DNA of 64,000 bases, taken from positions 930,001 to 994,000 of the forward strand of contig NZ_VFML01000001.1 of NCBI RefSeq assembly GCF_006715045.1, read 5' to 3'. Of the stretch, positions 37,591-46,058 are shown piece after piece (position 1 is the stretch's first letter; each line of letters starts with the position of its first letter). Under the pieces are notes generated by a model. The model was not told where the DNA came from, did not search any database, and saw only the letters and a program-made list of their open reading frames with translations. The translations under genes and the position numbers were made by a program. This stretch comes from Amycolatopsis cihanbeyliensis. Lineage in GTDB: Bacteria > Actinomycetota > Actinomycetes > Mycobacteriales > Pseudonocardiaceae.

Positions 37591-38676
37591 TCACCCCGCC
37601 ACCAGCTCGCCAAGCCTGTCCAGCCGACCGCGGGCGCCGCCGACCTGCGTGGCGAGGTCCTTGGCCAGCGCGTAGTACCGGTGCAGTGGGTAGGTCACGT
37701 CCAGGCCGAGGCCACCGTGCAGGTGGTGGCAGGCGGCCAGTGCGCGGGGAGCCTCCTCGGCCAGCCAGTAGGCGGCGATCCCGAGGTCCGGCTCCGGATC
37801 GAGGCCGGTCCCGAGCCGCCACACGGCGGAGGTCGCGGCGAGATGCACCGTGCGGGCCGCCACGTACACATCGGCGACCTGCTGGGCCACCGCCTGGAAA
37901 GTGGCCAGCGGCCTGCCGAACTGTTCCCTGGCACCGACATGGTCGGTGGTCAGCCGCAGCGCCCCCGCCAGTACACCGTCGCCGAACGCGACCGCACCGG
38001 CCAGCGCGTACCGGTGCAGCACGGCGAGTGCCTCGCCCTTCCGCTCGGAGCCCAGCAGGTCGGCGTCCTCGACCGCGGCGCCGTCGAGACGCACCGTGTA
38101 CCCGTTCCCGGTGGCCGGTACCAGGACCACCCCTTCGGCGGCCGGGCTCACCAGGAACACGCCGGTGCCGCCCGGCATCGTCGCCGGGACCAGGATGCGC
38201 GTCGCGGCCGAGGCGAAGGGCACGGCGATTTTCGTGCCGGAAAGCACCCAGCGCCCACCGGAACTGCTCGCGGTGGTGGCCGGGTGCTCGGTCAGCGGGG
38301 CGGAGGGTTCGTGCAGCGCGGCGGTGAGGAGTTCCTCACCGGCGGCGGCGCCGGGCAGCAGGTCCGCCCGCTGCCGGGGCGCCCCCAGCTTGTTCACCGG
38401 CAGCACACCGAGCGCCAGTGTGGCCAGTGCGGGTACCGGTGCCGCCGCCTTGCCGAGCTCGGTGAGCAGTACGGCGAGCTCCGCGACCCCGAGGTCGTCC
38501 CCACCGAGCTCGGCGGGAAGGGCAAGGGACAGCAGCCCGGCCTTGGCCAGTGCCCGCCACAGTTGCTCGTCGTACCCCTGCTCGCCGAGCGCCCGCTCGG
38601 CATCCAGCTCCTTGCCGAGGACCTCGGCGGCGAGGTCGGCGACCGCCCGCTGGTTCTCGTCGAGGGTGAAGTCCAC
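37591..38676 (-). CDS. chsE1: ChsE1 (FadE28) acyl-CoA dehydrogenase subunit
   Basis: This 361-residue partner of ChsE2 has VDFTLDENQRAVADLAAEVLGKEL, AREQFGRPLATFQAVAQQVADVYVAARTVHLAATSAVWRL and HHLHGGLGLDVTYPLHRYYALAKDL. GTG 38676 is chosen because GAGGAG precedes it. Leading gene of the propionyl side-chain operon, with a fully matching KstR operator 34 bases upstream and the LipC-like gene divergent. Confidence 0.92.
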   Translation of the reverse strand: MDFTLDENQRAVADLAAEVLGKELDAERALGEQGYDEQLWRALAKAGLLSLALPAELGGDDLGVAELAVLLTELGKAAAPVPALATLALGVLPVNKLGAPRQRADLLPGAAAGEELLTAALHEPSAPLTEHPATTASSSGGRWVLSGTKIAVPFASAATRILVPATMPGGTGVFLVSPAAEGVVLVPATGNGYTVRLDGAAVEDADLLGSERKGEALAVLHRYALAGAVAFGDGVLAGALRLTTDHVGAREQFGRPLATFQAVAQQVADVYVAARTVHLAATSAVWRLGTGLDPEPDLGIAAYWLAEEAPRALAACHHLHGGLGLDVTYPLHRYYALAKDLATQVGGARGRLDRLGELVAG

Positions 38677-38709
38677 ACTCGCTCCTCGCTCCGACGCCGC
38701 AGCCAATAC

Positions 38710-38723
38710 TGAAACTTGTTCTA
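38710..38723. promoter_or_regulatory. KstR operator of the chsE1-ltp2 operon
   Basis: TGAAACTTGTTCTA matches TnnAACnnGTTnnA at all eight fixed positions. It lies 34 bases from chsE1 and 76 bases from the divergent hydrolase gene. Confidence 0.85.
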
Positions 38724-38776
38724 GTCTTAACCACGGCGGCGGATCACGGCAAGTGCCATTCCCCCACCCGCCGCAA

Positions 38777-38794
38777 ACCTACTCTAGAGTAGGT
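38777..38794. promoter_or_regulatory. 18-bp perfect palindrome at the LipC-like start
   Basis: ACCTACTCTAGAGTAGGT is a perfect inverted repeat ending four bases before the ATG at 38799, overlapping the ribosome site. It does not fit the KstR or KstR2 motif, so it may be the operator of another TetR-type regulator or an mRNA hairpin. Confidence 0.6.
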
Positions 38795-38798
38795 ACAC

Positions 38799-40022
38799 AT
38801 GCGGCAGACCTTCCTCGCCCGCAGGGCGCTCGATCTGGCGATCACCGCCAACGCGCTCCGGCCCGTACGCGGGGCACGCGCGGCCGTACCCGCCTTCCTG
38901 GCCGGCATGGTCGCCACCGAACTGGCCCCGCAACTGCTCGCGCTGAACCTCGCCGACACCGCGACGCATGTGGCACGGCACGGGATCCGCGGCCGCGCGG
39001 ACCGGGCGGGGCTCGCGCTGGCCGCCGCCTCGGCCGGCGGGCTCGGCGCCGCCATCCTCTCGGCCCAGCGGGCCCGGAGTGAGGTGGAGACCGCGCTGGC
39101 GGAAGCGCTCGGCCCCGGCTACGCCGACCGGCTCGGCCCACCACCGTCCCCGGCCGGGATCCGGCGGGATCGGGACATCGCCTACGCTCCTGGCGGCAAG
39201 CGGTTCCTGCTGGACGTGTACCGGCCGCGTGTACCGGATGATCGGCCCCGACCGGTGCTGCTGCAGGTGCACGGCGGGGCCTGGATGTACGGCAGCAAGG
39301 ACCTCCAGGGGTTGCCGCTGATGGTGCATCTTGCCCGGCGCGGATGGGTCTGCGTGGCGATCAACTACCCGCTCGCCCCCGCCGCGCGCTGGCCGGCGCA
39401 CATCGTGGCGGCGAAGCGGGCCGTGGCCTGGATCCGCGAACACATCGCCGGCTACGGCGGCGACCCGGGACGACTCGCGGTCACCGGCGGTTCGGCCGGC
39501 GGACACCTGGCGGCCCTGCTGGCGTTGACGGCGGGCGATTCCCGGTTCCAGCCCGGTTTCGCGGAGGTGGACACGAGCGTGCAGGCATGCGTGCCGCACT
39601 ACGGGGTTTACGACTTCGCCGCGAGCAGCGGTTCCCGGGCGAGCGCGTTCCGGCTACGGTCCGTGCTGGCCCGGCGGGTCGTCGGCAAGGATCCGGACGA
39701 GTTCCGCGCGGAGTATCTCGCCGGCTCGCCACTGGATCGCGTCACCGCGGCCGCGCCGCCGTTCCTGGTGCTGCACGGTGAGCACGACTCCCTGGTCCCG
39801 GTCCGGGAGGCCAGGGAGTTCGCCAGGCGGTTGCGTGAGGTGTCCGCCAACCCGGTGGGCTACGCGGAGCTGTCCGGCGCCCAGCACGCCTTCGACCTGC
39901 TGCCCTCGATCCGCGGCGCCCATGTGATCCGGGGGGTCGCGCGCTTCCTGGAAGCCACCGTACGTCCACTCACGACCCCGGCTCGCGAGGAAGGCCGAGC
40001 AGTCGCTCCCCGGCCACGTTGA
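38799..40022 (+). CDS. LipC-like esterase/carboxylesterase (HSL-type alpha/beta hydrolase)
   Basis: This 407-residue protein has an N-terminal ~110-residue helical region with possible membrane segments (PAFLAGMVATELAPQLLALNLAD, GLALAAASAGGLGAAIL). A hydrolase domain follows with the oxyanion motif VHGGAWMYGS, nucleophile GGSAGGHL, acid HGEHDSLVP and His in GAQHAFDLL. It resembles mycobacterial LipC/LipN-type esterases; a steroid ester or lipid ester substrate is a guess from the location. It shares the divergent region with chsE1 and overlaps fadE34 at the 3' end by 53 bases. Confidence 0.83.
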   Translation: MRQTFLARRALDLAITANALRPVRGARAAVPAFLAGMVATELAPQLLALNLADTATHVARHGIRGRADRAGLALAAASAGGLGAAILSAQRARSEVETALAEALGPGYADRLGPPPSPAGIRRDRDIAYAPGGKRFLLDVYRPRVPDDRPRPVLLQVHGGAWMYGSKDLQGLPLMVHLARRGWVCVAINYPLAPAARWPAHIVAAKRAVAWIREHIAGYGGDPGRLAVTGGSAGGHLAALLALTAGDSRFQPGFAEVDTSVQACVPHYGVYDFAASSGSRASAFRLRSVLARRVVGKDPDEFRAEYLAGSPLDRVTAAAPPFLVLHGEHDSLVPVREAREFARRLREVSANPVGYAELSGAQHAFDLLPSIRGAHVIRGVARFLEATVRPLTTPAREEGRAVAPRPR

Positions 40023-42144
40023 GCAGCACCTGCGTGGTGCCACCCGCGATACTCAGGCAGCGGGAGAGCAGGAACTCGTGCTGCACGGCCGAGCCGTCCC
40101 CCTCCGCCACCGCGCCGTCCGGACCGAGCAGGTCCAGCGCGACCTCGGCCACCGCCTGCCGCTGCCGGACCCCGGCCAGCTTGCGCACGCTGGACTCGGC
40201 ATCCGCCTGCTGCCCGTCCAGCCGGCGCAGGGTGGCCCGCAGCCCGAGCATCGAACCCGCCGATCCCCCGGCGACCAGGCCGCCGAGCCGCTCCAGCAGT
40301 GCCGGGCCCGGCTCGGGCGGCGCCGCGCCGAGCAGGGCCTCGACGCCGTCGCCCACCGAGGAACCGCCGGCGAGGGCGACCCGCTCGCTGGCGAGGGTGG
40401 TGCGGGCGAGCCGCCAGCCGCCGTCGACCTCGCCGACCACGCAGTCGTCCGGGACGAACACCTCGTGCAGGAACACCTCGTTGAACACCGCCTCCCCGGT
40501 GATCTCCCGTAGCGGCCGCGCCTCGATCCCCGGTGAGCGCATGTCCACGAGGAAGTAGGTGATTCCCTTGTGCTTCGGCGCGTTCCGGTCGGTCCTGGCC
40601 AGGCAGATGGCCCAGTCCGCGGTATGGGCCAGCGAGGTCCATACCTTCTGACCGGTGAGCAGCCAGCCACCCTCGGCGCGGACCGCGGTGGTGCGCAGCG
40701 CGGCCAGGTCGGAGCCGGCTTCCGGCTCGCTGAACAGCTGGCACCAGGTGATCTCGCCGCGCAGCGTCGGGCCGACGAACCGCCGCTGCTGCGCGGGGGT
40801 GCCGTGCCGCAGGATCGTGGGTGCGGCCCAGGCACCGATCACCAGGTCCGGCCTGCGCACTCCCGCCCTGGTCAGCTCGGCTTCGATCACCAGCTGGCGC
40901 CCGGCGGGAGCGTCCAGCCCGTACGGCCGCGGCCAGTGCGGCATGAGGTACCCGGTCTCGACGAGGCGGGCACGCTGCCGCTGTGCCGGGAGGCCCGCGA
41001 TCTCCTCGGCCACCGCCCGCGCCTGCTCGGTGACGCCGTCCTCGGCGTGGTCGCTGAGGTCCACCTCCAGCCCGCGCCGGGTACCGGCCAGCACCAGCTC
41101 GGCCGCCCGGCGACGCCAGCGCGCCGACCCGCCGAACAGCTGGCGCGTCGCCACCGCGCGCCGCAGGTAGAGGTGCGCATCATGCTCCCAGGTGAAGCCG
41201 ATCCCACCGAGCACCTGGATACAGTCCTTGGCGTTGTCCACCGCGGCGTCCAGCGCGGAGGCCGCGGCCACGGCGGCCGCGAGGGCGTGCTGCCCCGCCG
41301 GGTCGGCGGCGGCGCGGGCGGCGTCCCAGGCCAGCGCCGCGGCCAGCTCCGCGCGACACAGCATCTCCGCGCACAGGTGCTTGACCGCCTGGAAGGAGCC
41401 GATCGGCCGGCCGAACTGCTCGCGCACCTTCGCGTACTCGGTCGCGGTGCGCACGCACCATCCGGCCACGCCGGCCGCCTCGGCCGCGGCCAGGGTGAGC
41501 GCCAGGTCACCGACCGTGGACCCCTCCAGGTCCGGGAGCAGGGCGTCCGGCGGCACCCGCACCTCGTCCAGCTCCACGAAACCCAGCTGCCGGGACACGT
41601 CCAGCCCGGGCGCCTCGGTGACGCGCACGCCGGGGCTGTCCGGCGGGAGCAGGAACCACTCCGGTCGCCCGTCCAGCTCGGCGGCGAGCAGCAGGTGGAC
41701 GCCGGGCCGCGCGTCCAGGACCGGGCCGAGCCGCCCGCTCACCAGGAACCCGCCGTCGGGATGGACCGTCGCTCCCGCCCGCTCCTCGTAGACCACCGCG
41801 GCCCACGCGCTACCCTCGGCCAGCGCAGGCAGCAGTTCCTTGGCGGGTCGGGAGTCCGGGGCGCCGGCGAGCGCGAGCCCGGCGAGCAACCCGCCGAACA
41901 CCGGGCCCGGAACCAGCCCGGCCGCGACCTCCTCGAGCCCCGCGACCAGGTCGATCACCGACCCACCGGCGCCACCCAGCTCCTCGGGCACCGCGACCCC
42001 GAACAGACCCAGCTCAGCGAGTTCGTCCAGCAGGTCGGGATCGGTGTCCCGCGCGCGCACCGCCGAGCAGGGCTGTCGCGTGGACACCCACGCCCTGATC
42101 GACTCGGCCAGCGCGCGCTGCTCCTTGGTGATCGCGATCGGCAC
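39970..42144 (-). CDS. fadE34: FadE34 (ChsE3), fused double acyl-CoA dehydrogenase
   Basis: This 724-residue protein joins two ACAD units: residues ~1-340 (subunit like FadE28; VREQFGRPIGSFQAVKHLCAEML, QVLGGIGFTWEHDAHLYLRR) and ~365-724 (CQLFSEPEAGSDLAALRT, GWLLTGQKVWTSL, IAGGTTQVLLNVAGERLLGLPREPG). Such single-chain equivalents of the ChsE1E2 heteromer desaturate C24-type steroid-CoA side chains. GTG 42144 has GGAGGG upstream. Divergent from kstR as Rv3573c is from Rv3574, with two KstR-type operators between. Confidence 0.93.
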   Translation of the reverse strand: MPIAITKEQRALAESIRAWVSTRQPCSAVRARDTDPDLLDELAELGLFGVAVPEELGGAGGSVIDLVAGLEEVAAGLVPGPVFGGLLAGLALAGAPDSRPAKELLPALAEGSAWAAVVYEERAGATVHPDGGFLVSGRLGPVLDARPGVHLLLAAELDGRPEWFLLPPDSPGVRVTEAPGLDVSRQLGFVELDEVRVPPDALLPDLEGSTVGDLALTLAAAEAAGVAGWCVRTATEYAKVREQFGRPIGSFQAVKHLCAEMLCRAELAAALAWDAARAAADPAGQHALAAAVAAASALDAAVDNAKDCIQVLGGIGFTWEHDAHLYLRRAVATRQLFGGSARWRRRAAELVLAGTRRGLEVDLSDHAEDGVTEQARAVAEEIAGLPAQRQRARLVETGYLMPHWPRPYGLDAPAGRQLVIEAELTRAGVRRPDLVIGAWAAPTILRHGTPAQQRRFVGPTLRGEITWCQLFSEPEAGSDLAALRTTAVRAEGGWLLTGQKVWTSLAHTADWAICLARTDRNAPKHKGITYFLVDMRSPGIEARPLREITGEAVFNEVFLHEVFVPDDCVVGEVDGGWRLARTTLASERVALAGGSSVGDGVEALLGAAPPEPGPALLERLGGLVAGGSAGSMLGLRATLRRLDGQQADAESSVRKLAGVRQRQAVAEVALDLLGPDGAVAEGDGSAVQHEFLLSRCLSIAGGTTQVLLNVAGERLLGLPREPGS

Positions 42145-42190
42145 GAGCCCTCCAACCGGGGAAGAACGGACACGACAGACTCGGCCATAG

Positions 42191-42204
42191 TAGAACTTGT
42201 TTCA
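42191..42204. promoter_or_regulatory. KstR operator, fadE34 side
   Basis: TAGAACTTGTTTCA matches all eight fixed KstR positions, 47 bases upstream of fadE34. Confidence 0.82.
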
Positions 42205-42268
42205 GTTTCGTGTCGAATGAGCCAGCGGTTGAACAAGCCTTCATATTGGGTACGCTACGCGTACAAAA

Positions 42269-42282
42269 TGAAACAGGTTCGC
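42269..42282. promoter_or_regulatory. KstR operator, kstR side
   Basis: TGAAACAGGTTCGC matches seven of eight fixed positions and lies 21 bases upstream of the kstR start, consistent with autorepression. Confidence 0.72.
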
Positions 42283-42302
42283 TCATCAGGGGGAACAGAC
42301 CG

Positions 42303-42950
42303 ATGGCAGGCAAGCCCAAGGCGTCCGGGCAGACCAAGTCCCGTGGCGGCCTGAGCACGATCGGCGGCGAGGAACTCGGCTCCGCCGCCCAGCGCGACCG
42401 GCGCAAGCGCATCGTCGACGCGACGCTCGCGCTCGCCGCGAAGGGCGGCTACGACGCCGTGCAGATGCGCGCCGTCGCCGACAAGGCCGATGTCGCGCTG
42501 GGCACGTTGTACCGCTACTTCCCTTCCAAGATCCACCTGCTGGTCTCCGGGCTGGCCAGGGAGTTCCAGCGCGCGCAGGACAAGCTCGACCGGGGAACCA
42601 TCCCGGGCGACACGCCGATCGAGCGGTTGCTGTTCGTCCTCGGCCGCAATACCCGGATGATGCAGCGCGACCCGCACCTCACCGAGGCGATGGTACGAGC
42701 GTTCATGTTCGCCGACACCACCGCGGCTGCCGAGGTGGAGCTGGTCGGCAGGACGATGGAGAGCATGTTCGCCAAGGCGATGGGCATCGAGGACCCGACC
42801 GAGCACGACCGGGCCGTCTTCCACGTGATCGCCGACGTCTGGATGGCGAACCTGGTCGCCTGGGTCACCCGCCGCGCCTCGGCCGCCGACGTCGCGCACC
42901 GCCTCGAGCTGGCCGTCCACCTCCTGCTGGACAAGCAGGAGGTGGTATAG
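42303..42950 (+). CDS. kstR: KstR, TetR-family repressor of cholesterol catabolism
   Basis: This 215-residue repressor has a basic N-terminal extension, the DNA-binding HTH (MRAVADKADVALGTLYRYFPSKIHLL) and a C-terminal effector domain. In mycobacteria it binds 3-oxo-cholestenoyl-CoA-type ligands and releases the TnnAACnnGTTnnA operators. ATG 42303 is preferred over ATG 42210, which would run through the operator. Position beside fadE34 matches Rv3574. All eight operator-like sites in this window are expected targets. Confidence 0.93.
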   Translation: MAGKPKASGQTKSRGGLSTIGGEELGSAAQRDRRKRIVDATLALAAKGGYDAVQMRAVADKADVALGTLYRYFPSKIHLLVSGLAREFQRAQDKLDRGTIPGDTPIERLLFVLGRNTRMMQRDPHLTEAMVRAFMFADTTAAAEVELVGRTMESMFAKAMGIEDPTEHDRAVFHVIADVWMANLVAWVTRRASAADVAHRLELAVHLLLDKQEVV

Positions 42951-42957
42951 GGGACCG

Positions 42958-44073
42958 ATGAGATCCCGCCTGCTGGCCGTACTCCTCACCCCGCTGCTCG
43001 CCGCGATGCCGGCCGTCGCGGTCGCGGACACGCCTACCGTCGATCACCCACCGTGGTCCGGCCGGTTGCTGTCGTCCGAACGGCTCGACCTCACCGGTGC
43101 CGCCCTTCCGGACGGCACCGGCGGGTACCGGATGCGGTACCTGTCCACGACCCCACGCGGCGGCTACGCGGTGGTCAGCGGTTTCACCCTGCTACCGCCC
43201 GGTTCGGCACCGGCCGGCGGGTGGCCGGTCATCGCGTGGGACCACGGCACCACCGGGATCGGGGACCGCTGCGCCCCTTCCCGTAACCCCGGCGCCGCCT
43301 ACGGTCCCACGCTGGGTGAGTTCCTGCGCGACGGCTACGCGATCGCCGCCACCGACTACCCCGGCCTCGGCACCCCGGGCGTGCACCCGTATCTCGTGTC
43401 CGAGTCGGAAGCACTGGCCACTGTGGACTCGGTGCGGGCCGCCCGCCGGCTCGCACCGGAACTGTCCGCGCGGTGGTTCGCCGCTGGACACTCGCAGGGG
43501 GGCCAGGCCTCGTTCGCCACGGCCGAGCTGGCCGGCGAGTACGGTGACGGTCTGGATTTCGGCGGTTCGATCGTGTACGCCCCGGCACCGAACATGACCG
43601 GGGCGGTGGGCGAACGTTCCCTGGACGATCCGGTGTTGCAGGCCTTCTACTCGATGATGCTGGTCGGGTTGAAAACCCAGCATCCACGCCTGTCCTACGG
43701 CGACTACCTCGGCCGGCGGGCACGACGCCTGTTGCCCGCCGTGCACCAGGCGTGTTTCAACGACCTGGCCACTCGGTTCATCGAGGCCGAGTTGCCCGCC
43801 GAGCAGTTCGAGCCGAAGAGTGAGGCGGCCGCCGAACGGTTGCGCGACTGGTTCGCGGAGAACGAGATCGGCCAGGAACGCGCCGATGGCCCGGTATTCG
43901 TCGCCCAGGGGTCCGCCGACCCGATCGTCACCCAGCCAGGGACCGACATGATCGTCGCCGAGTCCCGCAAGCATGGCTCCACAGTGGAGTACCACGTATA
44001 TCCTGGCGCCGACCACGGTAGCGTGCTGACGGCCGCGAGCGCGGACGTCTTCGCCTGGCTGTCGCGGCACTGA
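42958..44073 (+). CDS. Secreted lipase-family alpha/beta hydrolase
   Basis: This 371-residue protein starts at ATG 42958, seven bases after kstR, so it may be cotranscribed with it. Signal peptide MRSRLLAVLLTPLLAAMPAVAVA; then WDHGTTGIGDRCAPS (oxyanion region), nucleophile AGHSQGGQ, Asp in GSADPIVT and His in PGADHGSV. It belongs to the secretory lipase (LIP) family. Linkage to kstR suggests extracellular release of sterols from esters, which is an inference only. The rho-independent-type hairpin at 44080 follows. Confidence 0.85.
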   Translation: MRSRLLAVLLTPLLAAMPAVAVADTPTVDHPPWSGRLLSSERLDLTGAALPDGTGGYRMRYLSTTPRGGYAVVSGFTLLPPGSAPAGGWPVIAWDHGTTGIGDRCAPSRNPGAAYGPTLGEFLRDGYAIAATDYPGLGTPGVHPYLVSESEALATVDSVRAARRLAPELSARWFAAGHSQGGQASFATAELAGEYGDGLDFGGSIVYAPAPNMTGAVGERSLDDPVLQAFYSMMLVGLKTQHPRLSYGDYLGRRARRLLPAVHQACFNDLATRFIEAELPAEQFEPKSEAAAERLRDWFAENEIGQERADGPVFVAQGSADPIVTQPGTDMIVAESRKHGSTVEYHVYPGADHGSVLTAASADVFAWLSRH

Positions 44074-44079
44074 CCCCGT

Positions 44080-44112
44080 GGGGCCGGGTCCCGCCCAGCG
44101 GAACCCGGCCCC
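44080..44112. terminator. Convergent GC-rich terminator hairpin
   Basis: GGGGCCGGGT (44080-44089) and ACCCGGCCCC (44103-44112) form a perfect 10-bp stem with a 13-base loop between the convergent lipase and F420-oxidoreductase genes. No T-tract. Confidence 0.75.
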
Positions 44113-44118
44113 GCGCGG

Positions 44119-45108
44119 TCAGCGGGTCAGCTTCGGGATCACCTCGCGGCCGAAGACCTCCAGCCACTCGTCCTGGTTGCGCCCCACGTTGTGCAGGTAG
44201 ATCCGGTTGAACCCGGCGTCGACGAACTTCTGCAGCGCGGCCCGGTGCACATCGGGGTCGGCGGAGACCACCATCCGGCCCTCGAAGTCCTCCGGGCGCA
44301 CCAGCTTGGCCATCTGCTCGAAGTCGAACGGCGAACGGATGTCGGCCTTGGGGAACTTCATCCCGCCGTTCGGCCACTGCTCCATCGCGTTCCGCCAGGC
44401 TTCCTCGTCGGTGGCGGCCCAGGAAAGGTGCACCTGCAGCAGCTTGGGCATGGTGTCCGGGTCCTTGCCTGCCTTGCGCGCGCCCTTGCCGAAGTTCTCC
44501 AGGATGCCGCTGAGCTTCTCCAACGATGCCCCGGGCGTGATCAACCCGTCGGCGAGCTCGCCGGTCTTGCGGGAGGTGTACGGCGCCGCCGAGGCGATGT
44601 AGATCGGTGGCGGGGCGTCCGGCAGGGTCCACAGCCGCGTGGTGTGCAGCTTGAAGAACTCGCCGCTGTGCTTGACGTCCTTGCCGCTGAACAGCTTGTG
44701 GATGACCTCGAGCGCCTCGAGCATCCGGCGCACCCGTTCGGGGGCCTCGGGCCAGTAGCCGCCGATGATGTGTTCGTTCAACGCCTCCCCGGAACCGATC
44801 CCGAGCCAGGTCCGGCCGGGGTAGGTGGCCTCGAGGGTGGCCGCGGCTTGCGCGATCAGCGCCGGATGCAGCCGGAAGGACGGGCAGGTCACCCCCGGGC
44901 CGAGGTCGCCGGAGGTGTTCTCGGCCAGCGACGCGAGCACGCTCCACACGAACGAGGCCTCGCCCTGCGCCGGCACCCATGGCTGGAAGTGGTCGGCCGC
45001 CATCTGGCCGGAGAATCCGTGCTGCTCGGCCAGCGCGGCCAAGCGCACCGACTCCCGTGGCGAGAACTGCTCCAGTGCCGCGGCGACACCGATCTGCACG
45101 TCACTCAC
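44119..45108 (-). CDS. F420-dependent LLM-class oxidoreductase (FGD-like family)
   Basis: This 329-residue luciferase-like TIM barrel starts at GTG 45108, five bases after GAGGAGGA. Features: QIGVAAALEQFSPRESVRLAALAEQHGF, ADHFQPWVPAQGEASFVWSVLASLAENTSG, GVTCPSFRLHPALIAQAAATL, LGIGSGEALNEHIIGGYWP, PPPIYIASAAPYTSRKTGELADGLIT. These closely follow the F420-dependent subgroup related to glucose-6-phosphate dehydrogenase FGD. The substrate is unknown. It is the last minus-strand gene of the icmF-LLM-LLM row. Confidence 0.85.
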   Translation of the reverse strand: MSDVQIGVAAALEQFSPRESVRLAALAEQHGFSGQMAADHFQPWVPAQGEASFVWSVLASLAENTSGDLGPGVTCPSFRLHPALIAQAAATLEATYPGRTWLGIGSGEALNEHIIGGYWPEAPERVRRMLEALEVIHKLFSGKDVKHSGEFFKLHTTRLWTLPDAPPPIYIASAAPYTSRKTGELADGLITPGASLEKLSGILENFGKGARKAGKDPDTMPKLLQVHLSWAATDEEAWRNAMEQWPNGGMKFPKADIRSPFDFEQMAKLVRPEDFEGRMVVSADPDVHRAALQKFVDAGFNRIYLHNVGRNQDEWLEVFGREVIPKLTR

Positions 45109-45187
45109 GAATTCCTCCTCAACCCGGTCCGGCCGTCGATCGTCCACTCGGCAGCCAACCTACCCCGGCTCGGCCGGCACGTGCCTG

Positions 45188-46018
45188 TCACCGGTACGCC
45201 GCCACGACCTCGGCGAGGCCGTCCAGCTCGCGCAGGACCTCGCTCTCCCCCTGCGGCCGGAGCACGAAGGTGGCCCGCTCCACACCGGCTTCGGCGTAGC
45301 CGTCGAGGACGGCGCGGTTGTTGCTGTCCACCCCGCTGACGGTCACCGCGGCCTTCTCGGCATGCTCGGCGAGCAGGTCGAGCTGCGGTCGGATCTCGGC
45401 CGGGTCGCTGACGGCGAAGGGGAACCAGCCGTCGCCATGCGTGGCCACCCTGGCCAGGCTGGCCGGGCTGTTACCGCCGACGTAGATCGGCGGGTGCGGC
45501 TGCTGCACCGGCTTGGGCCAGGCGAAGATCGGGTCGAAGTCGACGTACCTGCCGTGGTACTCGGCCTGTTCCTCGGTCCAGATCACCTTCAGCGCCTCGA
45601 GCTGCTCGTTCATCAGCGCGCCACGGGTGCGTGGGTCGGTGCCGTGGTTGCGCATCTCCTCCCTGTTCCAACCCACCCCGACGCCGAAGATCACCCGACC
45701 GCCGGACAGCGTGTCCAGGCTGGCGACCTCCTTGGCGGTCTGGATGGTGTCGCGCTGGATCAGCAGTGCGATCCCGGTGCCGAGCCGCAGGTGGGTGGTC
45801 GTGACGGCGGCGGCGGTCAGCGCGACGAAAGGATCGAGGCTCCGGTAGTAGACGCCCGGCAGCTCCCCACCCATCGGGTAGGGACTCTCCCTGCTGGCGG
45901 GGATGTGCGAGTGCTCGGCGACGAACAGCGAGTCGAACCCGCGCTCCTCCAGCGCAGGGCCGAGCCGGTCGGGCCGAATACCGTCCGCGGTGACAAAGGT
46001 GGTCGCTCCGAACTTCAT
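45188..46018 (-). CDS. LLM-class F420-dependent oxidoreductase
   Basis: This 276-residue luciferase-like protein has KFGATTFVTADGIRPDRLGPALEERGFDSLFVAEHSHIP, LRLGTGIALLIQRDTIQTAKEVASLDTLSGGRVIFGVGVGWNREEMRNHG and PHPPIYVGGNSPASLARVATHGDGWFP. This is the TIGR03619-type F420 family. ATG 46018 is chosen; an earlier start adds a poorly conserved leader. It lies 40 bases past icmF. The substrate is unknown; steroid linkage is not implied. Confidence 0.85.
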   Translation of the reverse strand: MKFGATTFVTADGIRPDRLGPALEERGFDSLFVAEHSHIPASRESPYPMGGELPGVYYRSLDPFVALTAAAVTTTHLRLGTGIALLIQRDTIQTAKEVASLDTLSGGRVIFGVGVGWNREEMRNHGTDPRTRGALMNEQLEALKVIWTEEQAEYHGRYVDFDPIFAWPKPVQQPHPPIYVGGNSPASLARVATHGDGWFPFAVSDPAEIRPQLDLLAEHAEKAAVTVSGVDSNNRAVLDGYAEAGVERATFVLRPQGESEVLRELDGLAEVVAAYR

Positions 46019-46058
46019 ACGTGCCCCAACCCGCCCTACCCATCCCGCTATTCCGAGA

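Noticed and set aside
35487..37613. 708-codon minus-strand frame across chsH2 and part of chsE2/chsE1
   Set aside because: Only its last 309 codons form chsH2; the rest is high-GC shadow of chsE2 with no domain sense.
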